Shown here piece by piece: positions 60,186 through 64,000 of a stretch of 64,000 nt of DNA. Positions within the stretch are counted from its first letter, which is position 1, and the number at the start of each line of letters is the position of its first letter. The DNA is taken from positions 22,720,029-22,784,028 of the forward strand of contig NC_133933.1 of NCBI RefSeq assembly GCF_031877795.1, in the 5' to 3' direction. A model generated the notes under the pieces. It searched no databases. It was not told the DNA's origin and saw nothing but the letters and a program-made list of their open reading frames with translations. This stretch comes from Strix aluco (taxonomy: Eukaryota > Chordata > Aves > Strigiformes > Strigidae). The translations under genes and the position numbers were made by a program.

Positions 60186-60540
60186 ATCATAGAATCATAG
60201 AATCATTCAGGTTGGAAAAGACCCTTGGGATCAGCGAGGCCAACCATCAGCCCTACTCTACAAAGTTCACCCCTACACCATATCCCCCAGCATCTCGTCT
60301 AAACGACCCTTAAACACATCCAGGGATGGTGACTCCACCGCCTCCCTGGGCAGCCTATTCCACTGTCTGACCACTCTTTCTGTGAAAATTTTTTTCCTAA
60401 TGTCCAGTCTAAACCTCTCCTGTTGGAGTTTAAAGCCACTCCCTCTTGTTCTGTCACTAATCACCCGTGAGAAGAGACCAGCACCAACCTCTCTACAATG
60501 TCCTTTCATCCCTCTCCGTCTCCTCTTGCCGCTGCCTTCC
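60186..60540 (-). repeat. CR1 LINE, 5'-truncated, 3' end intact
   Basis: The + strand begins ATCATAGAATCATAGAATCA and continues TTCAGGTTGGAAAAGACC, the reverse complement of the CR1 3' end with its octamer tail repeats. Read on the minus strand, an open frame gives the end of CR1 ORF2 ([11 protein letters not shown]-like, [31 protein letters not shown]). Only the last 80 or so residues of the reverse transcriptase protein remain, so it cannot move. The uninterrupted frame suggests it is younger than the other CR1 pieces here. Confidence 0.95.
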
Positions 60541-61079
60541 ACTGCTGGAAATTAGCTCCACAGTGAAAAACAACCAGTTCAGAGGCGGCTGTGTGTCTGT
60601 GGCTGTGTGTTTCTGGGGTGGGGGGGAACCAAATATCAAATAACACATCAGTGAGGCGGTATCAGGATCTGCTTGCTAACACGTGGGTGGATGGGAAAAG
60701 GACAATGTGCCCAGCAGTTGCTGGCTTGGCTCTGGTGATGCTGGCAGCTTGTCCTGTGCCCCCCTCAAAAGCCTGGCCCCTGCCGGGGTGGGAGCCGCAG
60801 CTGCCTGCCATCCCCTTGCCAGGGCAGCCAGGCTTTGGGTGGTTCATGGGGTATCCAGCTACAGAAGGAAGATGCTATAAGGGGCAAGTTATAGTATATA
60901 TAAAGTGCTGCTCACCTCCACTGTCAGTTCAGCAAATGGCAATTTCAGCCACATTAAACCATTAAATAAGATGCTTCCTTAACTTCTGAGAAGGCAGCAC
61001 AAATTTCAGGCTGGTTTCTGTCGGAAGGGAGAGCTGATGAACTTTTGATGAACCGGGGGCTGGAAGCAGACAGTCGCTC

Positions 61080-61205
61080 CTATTGAATCATCATCATGTA
61101 AGGCTGGCCTCATTAATGAATGTCAGAGACCCCGCCTGAATCAGAGGTTTCAGGCCTCTGCTTTTTCTCTTTTAATTGCATTTTCCAGAGTTCACAGGCC
61201 AGAGT
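61080..61205. promoter_or_regulatory. Candidate regulatory block
   Basis: Contains TCATTAATGA, a perfect 10-bp palindrome typical of paired homeodomain binding (61110-61119), then an inverted repeat CAGAGG...CCTCTG (61142-61160) and TTTTAATTGC. Candidate by motif density only. Confidence 0.22.
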
Positions 61206-62009
61206 AAGCGAGGAAATTTGTGATGGGTCAGAAATGGCTGTGGTTTGGAAAGAATTTCAGGCATCCTTCATGTGACCTCCTCCTCCTCCTTGTGCACAAT
61301 TGTTGCTTTTAAAAGAAGCAGCGATAATGGGGGACCAGGGGATCTGCCTTGCAAAAATCTTGCCCTCAGTCCTGCATTTGCAAATCCCTTCTTTGATCTG
61401 CAGGCAGGGAGTGGTCAGTGCTGCGGGGAAGACATCCAAGGGCAGGGGCCAGCAGTCAGGCACCCCTCACCCGCTTTGCTTTCCCACTGGGGTAAAGGAG
61501 ACAGAACTGACAGCAGCGACAAGGCATTTTACAGTAGCAGCTTCAGAACTAGTCAGTCATGGCTCCTGTGCCATCGGTGGGGTTTGGAGTTAATCTGGAG
61601 CCAAGTCAAGGCTTGCAAGGTCCTGAGAGTGGATAGGACTCTCTCCCTTAACAGCCTGTTTGAAGACAAGGGGGGAAAACCCCCTGCACTCCCTTGCTGA
61701 CTCAGCTGGTCCAGGCAGCTGGCCCAGTTAATCTTAAATAAGCCAATTAAGGCTGCACGCTAGGAATGTCTCTCAGTTGAAGGTTTGCTTGAATAAAGGT
61801 TGCAAAATTTAGCTAATAGCACCCTAAATCCCAGTAGAGTGTTTCTTACTTAGAGGGTCAGTTGTGCCCCCTCACACCCGTGCTGTGGGTAGGACATGAT
61901 TCAATTGAGTCAAACCCACCGGGGAGTGAGTGGCACCCCTGAGTCGCCCAAGAGCTGGTGGGTCTGGAGCATGGCAGTGAGGGGAGCAGCTCAGGTCTGT
62001 TGGCAGCTA

Positions 62010-62110
62010 GGTAAGTCATGATATAGCTCCCATGCCTCAGTTTCCCCACCTGCAAAACCAGTGATGCTCCTGAAAGGTGTGGGATATCCCAGGGTGTCCT
62101 GCAATGAATG
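62010..62110 (+). repeat. MIR-like SINE relic
   Basis: GCAGCTAGGTAAGTCATGAT then ATGCCTCAGTTTCCCCACC and TGCAAAACCAGTGATG mirrors the MIR clauses GGCAAGTCACTT, GCCTCAGTTTCCTCATC and TGTAAAATGGGGATAAT. Confidence 0.45.
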
Positions 62111-62581
62111 TGTGGTAGTTGTAGCACCAGGTTAAATTGAGTGTGTGTCTTTGGGGGCGACATGTGACATGTTGTCACCGCTCATGGAGGGCCAAAGAGT
62201 TGGGCTTTTGAGCATCTCCCTGACAGTCTCATGGTGATCTCTCTGTGAAATGTTTTTAGGCTTCCTGATGAAAAGGCAAAGCAAGGCATCCTCAGCTCCA
62301 GGTGACCACCCTGTGCTTCCTGGCACAAGCGTGGTAGGAAGTTTGACCCAGCATGAACAGGCAACCATCATCCCTGCAAAACTCTAAAACAAATTGCTTT
62401 CCTCAGGCCTGAGACCTGATGCCAGGGCTGGCCACAGCTCACTTCTACCTGCAGTTTCAAGACTGCAAAAACCTGCTCTAATTAGATCTGAGAGGCAAGA
62501 TGATACATAGGGGCCCAGATCCCTACTTAAATGTTGTGCTGCAAAATAGGAGGTTGTTTGCAAGAGAGGGAGAGATGGGGA

Positions 62582-62614
62582 TTTTTTTTCCCTCTCTCTC
62601 TTTTTTTTTTTTTT
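62582..62614 (+). repeat. Pyrimidine tract (T8, CT repeat, T14)
   Basis: Pure C/T stretch with a short CT dinucleotide core between two T runs. Confidence 0.9.
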
Positions 62615-64000
62615 AACTTAGTTGTTAGAAGAAAAGCTCCCTTCAAAGAATACCTCCTTGTGAATTTACAGTCCTTCAACCCAGTATTTTATGATCTCAA
62701 CAAGAAGCTCATAAAAACAAATGTTTGGAGACGGGGAGGAAAAAAAAAGTATAAAAGAGGCACTAGCAAGTCTCAACTGAAAACATGGAGCAAGGTTTCC
62801 TAAGGCGAGCGTTCCCGTAGAAGGAGCTGAGCTGGCTTGGGAAGGGAGGGTGCTTTTATGGGATACCTTGTACTTGGGCCCTTCTCCATGTTGGTGGGTC
62901 AGGAGGCCTGGCAGTGAGGTGCTCTCAGCATAGGGGCATTCTGTGAAGCAGAGGGGTCAGGGAGATGATGGGCTTCACTTCACCTGCTGGCAAAATCCTG
63001 GTCCCAGGAGGGGTCTCAGGGGCGCTGTGAGGGGATCCCCTGGCTAGGAGAGGGAGTGACTTGCTCAGAGGAGGCGTGGGTCTGGGGGCTGTGAGTGTTC
63101 GTGTTGCGGCAGGGAGGGGAGGCATGTGGGAAAAGCTCAGTTCTTGGCATTTCTGCAGAGATTCAGGAAAATGGGTTTGGGTTTTGAACTCTTTCCAGAT
63201 CCAGAAGGTCAAAGGGGGTGTGGTGCCCAGCAGAAGGGCCTTTCCTGGATGGGGACAGGCTCTCTACTACCTGCCCATGACAGAGGCATCGCTCCTTAAA
63301 GACACTGAAGGCTAGGAATGACAAGGCAATACACACTAAAAAACATGGAAATGCTTAAAACCTGGTATCCTGCAGTCTCAACTTCCACGTGAGGGAGGGA
63401 GAGTTATTTTTTAAGTACTTTTTTTTTTTTCCTTTTTCCTTTTGGCCTCATCTTCCCCAAAGACTACGCTCTATTTAAGTAGAGGATTTTACATGTTCTG
63501 GTTCAGCAGCCTCTGAGCACCTTCCCCTTCTGCGCTGCTGGAAAGGATCAGGCTCGGCACTGCAAAAGACCTCTTGGTGGGTCTGGTCCCCTGAGCGCAC
63601 CCTGGCCACATGGCTTGGCTGCCTACGCTCCAGGGAACTTGAGCACCAAAGCTGCTGGTTTCTACCCTCCAGATTAAGTCAGGGCTCCTTTCAGGAACGT
63701 TAAAGCCAGTGAGGAACATCAGTCCGATTCTCTGTCCTTTAGCCTAGCGTGGCCAATTTTCCTGTGTTTACTCCGCCAGGTTTCTGTGCTAGATTAGACA
63801 GTGCTGTTGGTGCCTCTGTGCAAGCAGATAAGCTGTAACCAAACCACCTCCCGGGTTCACTTGCACCCTTTGGGGTTCTTCCTCCCCTTACAGGTTCTGG
63901 GCTATTCCCACCTTTTCAGTGTCCTTTTCAAATTGCAACCCTCAGCACCCAGCACAATCAGTGTGACCTGGGTAAAATCAAGCCCTGCTTTCCCCTCTTC

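Larger units (their letters stand above)
60545..64000. other. Intergenic sequence, no gene recognised
   Basis: Moderately GC-rich unique sequence with pyrimidine tracts (62582-62614 and 63419-63440). No exon or RNA gene recognised. An A/T-rich candidate block at 61080 and a MIR-like patch at 62010 are listed separately. Confidence 0.55.

Noticed and set aside
1-64000. CRISPR arrays, bacterial operons, phage or integrated retrovirus
   Set aside because: No regularly spaced repeats, no gene packing, no LTR pairs or gag/pol/env-like frames were seen. The window is ordinary vertebrate nuclear DNA.
13291-64000. Exons of LCLAT1, the next gene after LBH in mammals
   Set aside because: No acyltransferase motif or plausible exon recognised on either strand; the gene presumably lies beyond the window.

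Overview
The window looks like vertebrate nuclear DNA, most probably from a bird. It holds one intron-containing gene with a CpG-rich promoter, truncated CR1 LINE copies carrying the typical CR1 3' end, several decayed MIR-type SINE relics, few repeats overall, and no bacterial-style gene packing. The only protein-coding gene I can support is LBH (limb bud and heart development), a small acidic nuclear transcription cofactor. It is complete on the + strand.

Layout. Positions 1 to about 430 are upstream flank. About 430-1480 is a GC/CpG-rich island containing a compact core promoter: a perfect CRE (943-950), a GC box (957-965), a perfect CArG box that sits where a TATA box would be (993-1002), and an initiator-like site near 1028. 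Coding exons are 1214-1239, 2015-2117 and 10787-10993, joining in frame to a 111-residue protein. The 3' UTR runs to a polyadenylation signal at 13264-13269. Intron 2 (8.7 kb) holds TCF/LEF-type motifs and an A/T-rich block around 8560-8740 that is a candidate enhancer.

From about 13.3 kb to the end (roughly 50 kb) I find no exon, RNA gene or intact transposon. The sequence is unique-looking intergenic DNA with CR1 fragments (25.7, 36.8, 41.0, 49.9, 53.8 and 60.2 kb), MIR-like relics (25.5, 31.1, 41.3, 43.2, 44.5, 51.6, 58.9 and 62.0 kb), short tandem duplications, homopolymer tracts and a few A/T-rich blocks with clustered homeodomain/SOX-like motifs (52.5, 56.3 and 61.1 kb). These blocks are candidate distal enhancers. 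In mammals LBH is followed by a long gene-poor interval before LCLAT1, so a desert here fits conserved synteny, but LCLAT1 itself is not in the window.

No new multi-gene system is evident. The observations most worth testing are the CRE plus CArG promoter, possible use of two LBH start codons, a lengthened glutamate tract in LBH, two unusual overlaps of polyadenylation signals with other elements, and the candidate enhancers. Repeat and enhancer calls were made by eye, without database searches or alignments.
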